From NCBI GenBank assembly GCA_002404515.1, contig DHJV01000159.1:1-14714 (forward strand): DNA of 14,714 nt. Reading direction: 5' to 3'. Positions 1 to 6,748 of the stretch are shown piece after piece; the first letter of the stretch is position 1; every line of letters begins with the position of its first letter. Made by a program: the position numbers and the translations under genes. Below the pieces are notes generated by a model. That model was not told the origin of the DNA. It searched no databases and saw only the letters and a program-made list of their open reading frames with translations. The stretch comes from Lachnospiraceae bacterium UBA4711. Lineage in GTDB: Bacteria; Bacillota; Clostridia; Lachnospirales; Lachnospiraceae.

Positions 1-348
1 ATCCAGTGAGCCTCCGCATCGTGTATAGATACGCCCCTTCTTCGGGTGAATCCATGCATAGGTATTCTCAGATTTACCCTCTTCAATCATCTCCTTGACA
101 CTTGCCTGCACGGAATCAATGGCAGAATCCACGATTCGCTTATACCAGCGTTCATAACATTCCTCTGGTGTCATATCTTCATAAAATCCAGTAATTTCCC
201 TTGCCACATCGTCGAAATACATCCTCGGTGCCTTGCCCTCATCCATCTCAATTGCCCAGAGCCCAATTTTTGCATTGGTCAGAATCTCAGACAAATCCTT
301 CTGGAAATCTATATCATTGTGTTTCCGCGTTTTCTCGTTAAGCGCCAT
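1..348 (-). CDS. PAS-domain signalling protein, N-terminal fragment (cut by window edge)
   Basis: The minus-strand frame stays open from an ATG at 348-346 to the window edge, giving 116 residues beginning MALNEKTRKHND. An AGAGGA ribosome binding site lies about 8 bases upstream. The sequence reads like a PAS sensor fold: a predicted strand with KIGLWAIEMDEG (about residues 27-38), then MYFDDVAREITGF, PEECYERWYKRI, and AWIHPKKGRIYTRCGG near the cut. This FDD...PEECY.RWY...HP..GR.Y.RCGG pattern is familiar from the N-termini of Lachnospiraceae diguanylate cyclases and hybrid histidine kinases, so the missing part probably carries a GGDEF or kinase output domain. That output is inference, because it lies outside the window. 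No signal peptide or membrane segment is seen, so it is likely cytoplasmic. It is separated from the upstream gene by a terminator and has its own promoter candidate. Confidence 0.75.
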   Translation of the reverse strand, partial: MALNEKTRKHNDIDFQKDLSEILTNAKIGLWAIEMDEGKAPRMYFDDVAREITGFYEDMTPEECYERWYKRIVDSAIDSVQASVKEMIEEGKSENTYAWIHPKKGRIYTRCGGSLD

Positions 349-388
349 GCTGCCATTCCTCTTATCCTGATTCTTTACATGTTTTTAC

Positions 389-432
389 AAAAAAATATCC
401 TTTACCATCATATCTGATAAAGGATATTTTTT
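389..432 (-). terminator. Intrinsic terminator after the cytidylate kinase-like gene
   Basis: A 15-bp inverted repeat has arms at 390-404 (AAAAAATATCCTTTA) and 418-432 (TAAAGGATATTTTTT) around a 13-base loop. It starts 20 bases beyond the stop codon of the kinase-like gene. Both ends are runs of A or T, so on the minus strand the stem ends in a U tract. The structure is symmetric and could in principle act in both directions, but no gene approaches from the left. The stem has only two G-C pairs, so termination may be leaky. Confidence 0.7.
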
Positions 433-435
433 CAA
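407..435 (-). promoter_or_regulatory. Putative sigma-A promoter of the PAS-domain gene
   Basis: On the minus strand there is a -35 box TTGAAA (435-430), exactly 17 bases of spacer, and a -10 box TATGAT (412-407). Each box is one mismatch from consensus. The expected start point near position 400 gives a leader of about 50 bases before the ATG at 348. The -10 box lies in the loop of the preceding terminator and the spacer covers one of its arms, so termination and initiation share the same bases. The call is based on sequence match and position only. Confidence 0.55.
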
Positions 436-452
436 GATATTTCAAGTGTTTT

Positions 453-1067
453 CTACTTTATCTTATCTATGTAATCTATAATGAAATCGACGGTATCGTC
501 TTCACTCATCAGACTACTGTTGATAAATATATCATAGCTTTCCAGTGCACCCCATTTTTTGGAAGTGTAATAGTTATAATACGATGCACGTGCCTTGTCT
601 TCCTTTACAATCTGTGCCTTTGCTTTATCAGGAGTCAGATTAAACCGCTCACAAACGGTTTTAATACGTTCCTCCAATGGCGCATGTATAAAGATACGAA
701 TCAGATTCGTATTATGACGCAATGCATAATCTGCACAACGGCCAACAAATACAGATGGTCCTTTATCTGCAAGCTTCTTAATCGTATCATACGTTGCCTG
801 AAATGCCTGTTGGTTCAGATTTGTCTGATAGCCTGCACTTGTGAATCCATAACTATATGGATCAGAAACAAGTGAATACAGGAAACTTCTCGTTGGTTTT
901 TCATCCAGCGATTTTAAAAATTCTTCGCTCAATCCACTTTCCTTAGCCGTCTCATTGATCAATTCCTTGTCGTAGAAGTTCGCGGAAATCTTTTCAGCAA
1001 GCTTTCTACCAATGTTACGACCATTACTACCAAACTGTCTACCAATCGTGATAATTGTCTTTGCCAT
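453..1067 (-). CDS. Cytidylate kinase-like family protein
   Basis: This 204-residue protein starts MAKTIITIGRQFGSNGR. It resembles the cytidylate kinase-like family (Pfam Cytidylate_kin2), P-loop NTPase-fold proteins common in clostridia and distinct from the essential CMP kinase Cmk. The nucleotide-loop motif GRQFGSNGRNIGRKLA spans residues 9-24; family members usually read GSGGR, so Asn15 is a small deviation, and the canonical Walker lysine is absent. GRCADYAL (about residue 109) and the basic-rich VCERFNLTP region and KEDKARASYYNYYT stretch are also typical of the family. No reaction has been firmly assigned to it; nucleotide or nucleoside phosphorylation is inferred from the fold. The start is supported by an AAAGGGGG ribosome binding site 7 bases upstream. 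It is a monocistronic unit with its own strong promoter and terminator. Confidence 0.85.
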   Translation of the reverse strand: MAKTIITIGRQFGSNGRNIGRKLAEKISANFYDKELINETAKESGLSEEFLKSLDEKPTRSFLYSLVSDPYSYGFTSAGYQTNLNQQAFQATYDTIKKLADKGPSVFVGRCADYALRHNTNLIRIFIHAPLEERIKTVCERFNLTPDKAKAQIVKEDKARASYYNYYTSKKWGALESYDIFINSSLMSEDDTVDFIIDYIDKIK

Positions 1068-1094
1068 AGATAAGCCCCCTTTACACGCCTTGTA

Positions 1095-1112
1095 TAAGTC
1101 ATTTTTGACTTA
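1095..1112 (-). promoter_or_regulatory. Perfect palindrome at the transcription start of the kinase-like gene
   Basis: TAAGTCATTTTTGACTTA consists of 7-bp inverted arms around four bases. It lies 5 bases downstream of the -10 box, so it overlaps the expected start point. Its placement and symmetry suggest an operator for a dimeric repressor. Alternatively it may be a small hairpin at the 5' end of the mRNA that stabilises the transcript. The sequence alone does not decide between these. Confidence 0.4.
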
Positions 1113-1117
1113 CTCTA

Positions 1118-1146
1118 ATTATACATTTTTTTGTGCAAATTGTCAA
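1118..1146 (-). promoter_or_regulatory. Consensus sigma-A promoter of the cytidylate kinase-like gene
   Basis: On the minus strand, TTGACA (1146-1141), a 17-base spacer and TATAAT (1123-1118) match the vegetative consensus at all twelve positions and at the optimal spacing. The expected start is near 1111, giving a leader of about 45 bases before the ATG at 1067. The -35 box begins only seven bases after the stop codon of the patatin gene, and no terminator separates them. Confidence 0.85.
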
Positions 1147-1152
1147 AATATT

Positions 1153-2076
1153 TTATAAATTTTCGTACTTTTTAGCTATATTGTTGAATTTTTCTATGTT
1201 GGAATTCACACGGTTTTCCATCGTCTTGTATGTATGGTTGACACGCATCTGCATGACGATATCATTATAGTCATTCTGCGCAAGCACTGGTTCCATCCGG
1301 ATATACAGATCATCCGGATGGAATTTAGTCTTCAATGCCCGAAGCGCATCCTTCTCGCCAAGCATCTGACGGAACTCCTTCGCACGACCTGTGAAATTCA
1401 GCGTTCCGTCGATCAGATCTCCCAGATCATGACTTGGATAGATTGTAATAAACTGTGCATCCGGCCACTTCTCCGTATTCAATACTTTTCCCGCACGCAT
1501 GCCAATCACAATAAACTGGCGGATTCCAAGATCATAAAGCGGCTGGATTGGCTCATTGTCTAACAGTCCCCCATCCCGATATTTTTTTCCATCGATTTCC
1601 ACTGCTTCATACATAACCGGAAGTGCGGTGGACGCAAGCAGAATCTTCCGGATTGTATCCGCGTCGTAGTCCTCCAGCCTGCGGTATTCCACCTGTTCCG
1701 GCTGCTCTGTCTCGTTTAAACGGCTGATTGATACATAGATATCTCGGGAATCTGTCTTAATCTTTTCCATATCAATATATTTCTCAAACATCGAAAGCAT
1801 CTCATTTCGGGAGAAATACATACGCTTTTCGACAAGCATATTCAGATCAATATCAAAAACGGTATCCATATCAATCTCATTCCACGCCTGATACATCCGT
1901 TCCATATCATTCATCGAATAAAGCATCGCATTTACAGCACCGATAGACGCACCCGATATTGCTGTCACATCCGCTAACAGCCCTTGTTCCTGCAACACCT
2001 TTAATACGCCAACCTGATATGCGCCCTTGCCGCCACCACCGGCAAGCACCAGTCCGATTCCTTTTTCTTCATCCAT
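1153..2076 (-). CDS. Patatin-like phospholipase family protein
   Basis: A 307-residue protein with the full patatin catalytic set, a Ser-Asp dyad acyl hydrolase. The oxyanion-hole loop GGGGKGAYQ covers residues 13-21, the nucleophile elbow GASIG places Ser44, and RDGGLLDNEP places the catalytic Asp168. LLASTALPVMYEAVEIDGKKY between them is also typical. Such enzymes hydrolyse ester bonds of phospholipids or other lipids. No signal peptide or membrane segment is visible, so it probably acts in the cytoplasm or at the inner membrane face; its substrate is unknown. I chose the ATG at 2076 because GGAGG lies 8 bases upstream. The frame continues to an ATG at 2091 (with GAAAGGG ahead of it) and a TTG at 2106, adding 5 or 10 residues before the conserved domain. 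It follows the cyclo-ligase gene with a 71-base gap and no visible terminator. Confidence 0.9.
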   Translation of the reverse strand: MDEEKGIGLVLAGGGGKGAYQVGVLKVLQEQGLLADVTAISGASIGAVNAMLYSMNDMERMYQAWNEIDMDTVFDIDLNMLVEKRMYFSRNEMLSMFEKYIDMEKIKTDSRDIYVSISRLNETEQPEQVEYRRLEDYDADTIRKILLASTALPVMYEAVEIDGKKYRDGGLLDNEPIQPLYDLGIRQFIVIGMRAGKVLNTEKWPDAQFITIYPSHDLGDLIDGTLNFTGRAKEFRQMLGEKDALRALKTKFHPDDLYIRMEPVLAQNDYNDIVMQMRVNHTYKTMENRVNSNIEKFNNIAKKYENL

Positions 2077-2147
2077 ATACACGTCCTCCATCGCTGCCCT
2101 TTCCAATCCATTTCCACGTCATAGCATCTTTAGTTTACATAATATTG

Positions 2148-2711
2148 TTATTGTTCACCATTATATAATACACGTTCCGGTTTTATGTCTGTTTCCTCAG
2201 TCATGATCGAATCTACGATTTGAACTGCATAACCGACCGCTGCAGTATGACAATCCGGATGTGCCGCCAGATATCGGTCATAATACCCGCCACCATAACC
2301 AATCCGGTCACAGCTTTTCGTGAAAACCGCCCCCGGCATCACGATCAGACAGGTACCTTCAAGCTTCTCCGGTTGTAACTGTACCTTACTGTCCGGCTCT
2401 AATATATGATATGCGCCCTCAACAAGCGCAGTCCGTTCATTATATGCATAAAAATCCATGATATTCCCGTTGACGCGCGGCAGATAGATCTGCTTTCCAT
2501 CTGCACGGAATTCCGGGATATATTGAAATAAATCGACTTCCTTCTGAATCGGTACATAGAGACACAGTACTGATGCTTCTTTATACACAGCAAGCGCATG
2601 GAGCTTCTCATAAATCTCCTGCGCTGCCTGCTTTTGATATGCTTCTGAAAGATTCCTGCGCTTTGCAAGAATTTCTTTTCGAAGTGCTTTCTTTGATTCT
2701 GAAATTGTCAT
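2148..2711 (-). CDS. 5-formyltetrahydrofolate cyclo-ligase
   Basis: The protein (187 residues from the chosen start) belongs to the MTHFS family, which converts 5-formyltetrahydrofolate to 5,10-methenyltetrahydrofolate with ATP in the cytoplasm and so returns a storage form of folate to one-carbon metabolism. The N-terminal SKKALRKEILAKRRNLS helix carries the basic residues that contact ATP. The central VPIQKEVDLFQYI and YLPRVNG segments fit the substrate site, and DRIGYGGGYYDRYL near residue 140 is the diagnostic nucleotide-binding signature. Length is normal for bacteria. An ATG at 2720 is also in frame but sits directly against AAAGGA. The ATG at 2711 lies 9 bases beyond that site and is the better start. 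It is closely packed behind the DUF896 gene and proB. Confidence 0.92.
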   Translation of the reverse strand: MTISESKKALRKEILAKRRNLSEAYQKQAAQEIYEKLHALAVYKEASVLCLYVPIQKEVDLFQYIPEFRADGKQIYLPRVNGNIMDFYAYNERTALVEGAYHILEPDSKVQLQPEKLEGTCLIVMPGAVFTKSCDRIGYGGGYYDRYLAAHPDCHTAAVGYAVQIVDSIMTEETDIKPERVLYNGEQ

Positions 2712-2728
2712 GCAAACCATTCCTTTAT

Positions 2729-2974
2729 CTACTTTAAACGGATCTGAATATACTCGTTTCGTTTATTCTTCGGTATATCCTTCACATGTGTGACGCTTCC
2801 ATCGGCTTCCTTGATATCTATATTATCAAGCTGTGCTTTCAGATTGCGCTTTACACTTGCAATATATGCCTTACGGAGGGCTGCCTGTTCAGCTAGTTCT
2901 GCCTCTGTCAGTCCTTCCACGGTCTTACTTTTTCTTGCCAATTCATTAATTCTCTGGATATCTGCTTCATTCAT
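2729..2974 (-). CDS. DUF896 / UPF0291 (YnzC-like) small protein
   Basis: This 81-residue protein starts MNEADIQRINELARKSK and contains GLTEAELAEQAALRKAYIASVKRNLKAQLDNI, the hallmark of the DUF896 family. In the Bacillus subtilis relative YnzC this part forms a helical hairpin, followed by a disordered tail. Its molecular function is not established. The C-terminal part (VTHVKDIPKNKRNEY) is charged and lacks hydrophobic stretches, fitting a cytoplasmic protein. The ATG at 2974 is chosen because GGAGAA lies about 7 bases upstream and the family starts here; the frame is open further upstream into proB but without family similarity. It lies 22 bases after proB and 17 before the folate gene, so the three are very likely co-transcribed. 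Confidence 0.9.
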   Translation of the reverse strand: MNEADIQRINELARKSKTVEGLTEAELAEQAALRKAYIASVKRNLKAQLDNIDIKEADGSVTHVKDIPKNKRNEYIQIRLK

Positions 2975-2996
2975 GCGATATTCTCCATTTCTGTTC

Positions 2997-3857
2997 TTAT
3001 TTCTGGTATCCTTTATGTACAATGAAATCAACTGTATCAAAGCCGTCATTTTCATGTGCTAAGAACAGGGTACCCACTGACTTTCCTTCCATCAGATCAT
3101 AGATCTGTGTCAGATTCTCAGCGTCCATGATTGCCATATCTGCACCGGAATCCGTAGCGATTCGTGCAGCCGCAATCTTCGTGGACATGCCGCCTGTACC
3201 ATAGTTTGTCACGGCATCCTTCGCCATATTCTTCATTGTATCATCGATGGTTTCCACCAATGTCAGCTTCTTCGCATCTGGATTTTTATGTGGATCATCC
3301 GTATAGAATCCATCAATATCCGTAAGCAGAATCAGAAGATCTGCTTTGATCAGATGTGCCACGATTGCAGACATTGTATCATTGTCACCAAACTCGATTT
3401 CCTCTGTTGCCACTGTATCATTCTCATTGACAACCGGAATAACGCCCTGCTGTAACAGCTCATTTAACGTATTCTCGGCGTTTCTGCGTCGCTCTGGATC
3501 TGTGATCGCATCAAATGTCAGCAGAACCTGTGCAGCCATATGGTTGTACTCCATGAAAAGCTTCTGGTAGATCATCATAAGCTGTCCCTGCCCAATCGCT
3601 GCACACGCCTGCTTCAGGGATACGGTTTTCGGCTTATGGCGCAGCCCCAGCATCTCAAATCCCACACCGATTGCACCGGACGATACCAATATTACGTCCT
3701 TTCCCTGATTCTTCAGGTCACAGATAATGCGCACCAATGTTTCTAACTTCCGGTAATCTGCCCCACCGGTTTCTTCATGTATAATGGAAGACGAACCGAT
3801 CTTTAACACGATTCGCTGTTTATCCTTCAATGCTTCTCTGATTCGTTTCTCGTCCAC
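2997..3857 (-). CDS. proB: Glutamate 5-kinase, short form without PUA domain
   Basis: ProB phosphorylates L-glutamate to gamma-glutamyl phosphate, the first step of proline synthesis. The 286-residue protein is an amino acid kinase domain: VLKIGSSS (residues 17-24), VSSGAIGVGF (58-67), PVVNENDTV (141-149), EFGDNDTMSA (155-164), LLTDIDGFYTDDP (177-189) and GTGGMSTKIAAA (220-231). It ends soon after the kinase fold, so the C-terminal PUA domain of the roughly 370-residue Escherichia coli and Bacillus enzymes is missing; short forms are known in clostridia. Translation starts at GTG (3857-3855) with GAGGG about 8 bases upstream. Its usual partner proA (gamma-glutamyl phosphate reductase) is not next to it; a DUF896 gene takes that place. 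It starts 13 bases after the preceding flavoprotein gene. Confidence 0.95.
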   Translation of the reverse strand: MDEKRIREALKDKQRIVLKIGSSSIIHEETGGADYRKLETLVRIICDLKNQGKDVILVSSGAIGVGFEMLGLRHKPKTVSLKQACAAIGQGQLMMIYQKLFMEYNHMAAQVLLTFDAITDPERRRNAENTLNELLQQGVIPVVNENDTVATEEIEFGDNDTMSAIVAHLIKADLLILLTDIDGFYTDDPHKNPDAKKLTLVETIDDTMKNMAKDAVTNYGTGGMSTKIAAARIATDSGADMAIMDAENLTQIYDLMEGKSVGTLFLAHENDGFDTVDFIVHKGYQK

Positions 3858-3870
3858 GTCTTTTCCCTCT

Positions 3871-5520
3871 TTATTCTATATTGTTAATGTATTCCGCAAC
3901 CGCCTCAGCAACCTTGATTCCATCCACCGCTGCGGATGTAATACCGCCTGCATATCCTGCGCCCTCTCCGCATGGGAACAAACCTGCATAGTCGCTTCGA
4001 TAGGTGTCATCACGCACGATACGTACGGGGGACGATGTTCGGGATTCTATACCGGATAGCACCGCATCTCCCGATGAAAAGCCTTTTAGTTTGCGGTTAT
4101 AGTCCAAAATCCCTTCAATTATAGCATCATTTATATAGGCTGGCAAACAATTATTGAGGTTCGCAAATTGATAGCTGCCACGGATATTCGGCTTCACGCT
4201 TCCAAAAGCTGTCGTAACACGATTTTCCCGATAATCTTCAAACCGCTGTACCGGAATTTTCCCGTTTCCTTCTTCATAGGCAAGGCGTTCGTATTTCTTC
4301 TGAAATTCCACACCTGCAAGCACGCCATATTCGGCAAATCCATCCACCACAAAATCTTCCGGTGTCACGTTCACAACGATAGCAGAATTCGCATTTTCCT
4401 CATCTCTACCATGGTTGCTCATACCATTTACCACGCTCTGTTCTTCTCCGGATGACGCATTGACAACGAACCCACCCGGGCACATACAAAAGCTATACAC
4501 GCTTCGCCCCTTACTTGAGCGATATGTCATCTTATAATCTGCCGCCGGAAGCAGCTTTGCCTGTTCACTCGTCCCATACTGGCTCGCATTGACCATCGCC
4601 TGGGAATGTTCGATTCGAAGTCCCATCGCGAAGGATTTTGCTTCCATCGTGACACCAGCCGCATGCAACATCGCAAATGTGTCTCTTGCGCTGTGCCCGA
4701 TTGCAAGAATACAGGCACAGGTTCCCACAACGATTGTCTGATTATTCTGCAGATTTTCGATCGTAAGTGCAAGGCGTGTATCTGACTTATGTGAGATTGC
4801 AGTAAGCTGATGGGAGAAATGAATTTCCCCACCAAGGGAACTGATTTCCTCACGCATTTTCCGCATCACACGCTTTAATACGTCCGTTCCAATATGCGGT
4901 TTGTTCAGATAACCAATCTCCTCTGGCGCCCCAAACCGTATAAAATCCTGGATAACCGCCTGAATCCGTCCGTATTTATCTTTAATACCGGTGTTCAGTT
5001 TCCCGTCCGAGAATGTTCCGGCACCGCCCTCGCCAAAGGATACGTTTGAATTTGCACAGATTGGTGACTCTTCCTGCCAGAAGCCCTCGACATCCTTCGT
5101 CCGTTCTTCCACACATTTTCCGCGTTCATAAACAATTGGTCTGTATCCGGCACGTGCAAGCTGCAACGCTGCAAAATATCCTGCCGGACCGGCTCCGATG
5201 ATGACCGGACGGTATACAGATCTGTCCATATTCCCATCCAAATCGTCTCTTTGTTGATTTGGAAATACATATTTCTTTTTATTGGTTAACATAATATTTT
5301 TATTGTCAATTATTTTAGATGGGATTTGGGATAAATCCGCGATTCCCACATCCACCGTATAAATATGCAATAAATTTGCCTTATCTCTGGCATCTAAGGA
5401 TTTCCGGACAATCTGATATGTATACGGCTGATTTGTCTTGAGCAGTTTCTGTATTTTCTTTCTCAATGCCGTTGTTTCATCCTTCTGTACCGGAATCTTG
5501 ATCTGGTTAATTCTTATCAT
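3871..5520 (-). CDS. COG2509-type FAD-dependent oxidoreductase
   Basis: A 549-residue flavoprotein of the group usually named uncharacterised FAD-dependent dehydrogenase or NAD(P)/FAD-dependent oxidoreductase. An N-terminal region of about 100 residues (MIRINQIKIPVQKDE, then RKSLDARDKANLLHIYTVDV) precedes the Rossmann dinucleotide site IGAGPAGYFAALQLA (GAGPAG at residues 109-114). NSNVSFGEGGAGTFSDGKL, ACILAIGHSARDTF, FCMCPGGFVVNASS and the C-terminal GEGAGYAGGITSAAVDGI are characteristic of the family. The substrate is unknown. The start at ATG 5520 has GGGAG 8 bases upstream and overlaps the end of the preceding flavoprotein gene by 14 bases, implying translational coupling. An in-frame ATG at 5559 lies deeper in the upstream gene and would add 13 unconserved residues. 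Confidence 0.88.
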   Translation of the reverse strand: MIRINQIKIPVQKDETTALRKKIQKLLKTNQPYTYQIVRKSLDARDKANLLHIYTVDVGIADLSQIPSKIIDNKNIMLTNKKKYVFPNQQRDDLDGNMDRSVYRPVIIGAGPAGYFAALQLARAGYRPIVYERGKCVEERTKDVEGFWQEESPICANSNVSFGEGGAGTFSDGKLNTGIKDKYGRIQAVIQDFIRFGAPEEIGYLNKPHIGTDVLKRVMRKMREEISSLGGEIHFSHQLTAISHKSDTRLALTIENLQNNQTIVVGTCACILAIGHSARDTFAMLHAAGVTMEAKSFAMGLRIEHSQAMVNASQYGTSEQAKLLPAADYKMTYRSSKGRSVYSFCMCPGGFVVNASSGEEQSVVNGMSNHGRDEENANSAIVVNVTPEDFVVDGFAEYGVLAGVEFQKKYERLAYEEGNGKIPVQRFEDYRENRVTTAFGSVKPNIRGSYQFANLNNCLPAYINDAIIEGILDYNRKLKGFSSGDAVLSGIESRTSSPVRIVRDDTYRSDYAGLFPCGEGAGYAGGITSAAVDGIKVAEAVAEYINNIE

Positions 5521-6724
5521 GACATGCTCTCCCTGCCCGTAATCCTGTAAGTAATGCAAACGTCAGATTATATCCGCCACAATCTCCGTCGATATCCAGC
5601 ATTTCTCCCGTTGCATACAATCCCGGATATGACACACATTCCATTGTCTCTGGATAAATCTCCGTCAGTTGGACTCCACCTGCGGTTACCTGCGCCTGTT
5701 CATAATCTTTTAATGCCTGAATGTGAAATGGGAATTGTCTACACAGATGGTAGATTGCCAGTATCTGTGCTTCTGACAGCTCTCCGAGCGCCTGTTTCGG
5801 CTGTTCACATACGATCTCTAGTATATACATTGCAAGTTTGTCCGGCAAAAATGCATTCAGATATCCATACAGACTCCGGCTCACATTTCTGCTTCCCTGC
5901 ACAAACACGTTCTCTTCTATTTCCGGCAAAAAATCCACATACAGCGTAACACTTGATTTTTCTGTTAATATCCTGCCAATCTCAGAAGATAAATTAAATA
6001 TCATAATACCGGATAAACCATATTCCGTAATCTGCAATTCACCGGACTGTTTCCATACCATATCGCCCTGTTCAAACCATGCCGAACATGCCACACGTAC
6101 GCCTTTTACCGCCTCAGTATTTTCCTCTGTCAAAACCGCACACAAAGCCGGTCTTTGCGGCTCCTGTTTTACGCCAAGCTTCGCTGCAAGCCTTGCGCCA
6201 TCCGCGCAGCCACCAAGCGTTGGGTATGACCGTCCACCACATGCCAGTATCACCTTTTTTGCAATAATCTCATCATTGCACAGGACATGATATCCGTCCT
6301 TTTTTTTCTGTATATCTGTCACTGTTTCTGACAGATATGTGGTCACCTGCAATACCTTTATCCGATCTAATAACGCCCATACAACTGCCGATGCCTGCAT
6401 GGATATCGGATAATAATATCCATCCACGCATCGTGTATATATACCAATCGAATGCAAAAAATCGGATAACTCCCGCACGGGCTTATCGCCCATACAAGTA
6501 TGCAGGAATGTCTGATATTCCTCCGAGGCTGAATGATAATGTCCATCTTTCATATCTGCATTTGCCAGATTGCATCGCCCATTCCCTGTGGCATATAATT
6601 TTTTGCCTAGTTTTTTATTTTTATCAATGATACAGACGGTGTTTCCGCCCTCCGCAGCCGCGATTGCTGCAGCCATTCCGGCTGCACCACCGCCAACTAC
6701 GCATACATCATACTGTGTTCTCAT
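5507..6724 (-). CDS. HI0933/BaiN-type NAD(P)/FAD-dependent oxidoreductase
   Basis: A 405-residue flavoprotein of the HI0933 family (also labelled aminoacetone oxidase family). A relative, BaiN of Clostridium scindens, has been linked to bile-acid steroid reduction, but family membership alone does not show that activity here. The FAD-binding motif VVGGGAAGMAAAIAA has GGGAAG at residues 11-16, the family signature ATGNGRCNLAN is at 45-55, ACGGRSYPTLGG is central, and the C-terminal GDCGGYNLTFALLTG closes the FAD site. ATG 6724 is preferred because GAGG lies 5 bases upstream and the conserved MRTQYDV start fits. The in-frame ATG at 6745 sits three bases after the previous stop codon without a good ribosome site. 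It overlaps the next flavoprotein gene by 14 bases. Confidence 0.88.
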   Translation of the reverse strand: MRTQYDVCVVGGGAAGMAAAIAAAEGGNTVCIIDKNKKLGKKLYATGNGRCNLANADMKDGHYHSASEEYQTFLHTCMGDKPVRELSDFLHSIGIYTRCVDGYYYPISMQASAVVWALLDRIKVLQVTTYLSETVTDIQKKKDGYHVLCNDEIIAKKVILACGGRSYPTLGGCADGARLAAKLGVKQEPQRPALCAVLTEENTEAVKGVRVACSAWFEQGDMVWKQSGELQITEYGLSGIMIFNLSSEIGRILTEKSSVTLYVDFLPEIEENVFVQGSRNVSRSLYGYLNAFLPDKLAMYILEIVCEQPKQALGELSEAQILAIYHLCRQFPFHIQALKDYEQAQVTAGGVQLTEIYPETMECVSYPGLYATGEMLDIDGDCGGYNLTFALLTGLRAGRACHDKN

Positions 6725-6748
6725 TTTTTCCTCACTGTAAGTCATTTT

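Noticed and set aside
46..417. Open frame of 123 codons on the plus strand at the left edge
   Set aside because: The minus-strand frame 1-348 reads as a coherent PAS domain with a ribosome site; the plus-strand translation resembles no protein family and runs into the terminator.
453..1067. Annotation as the essential CMP kinase Cmk
   Set aside because: The loop and later motifs fit the cytidylate kinase-like family; the Cmk P-loop lysine motif is absent.
2092..2106. TTG at 2106 as start of the patatin gene
   Set aside because: It would add ten or fifteen unconserved residues, while ATG codons at 2091 and 2076 have better ribosome sites; GGAGG before 2076 is the strongest.
5838..6290. Open frame of 150 codons on the plus strand
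   Set aside because: It lies antisense inside the HI0933-type flavoprotein gene, has no ribosome site or recognisable product, and is explained by codon bias of the real gene.
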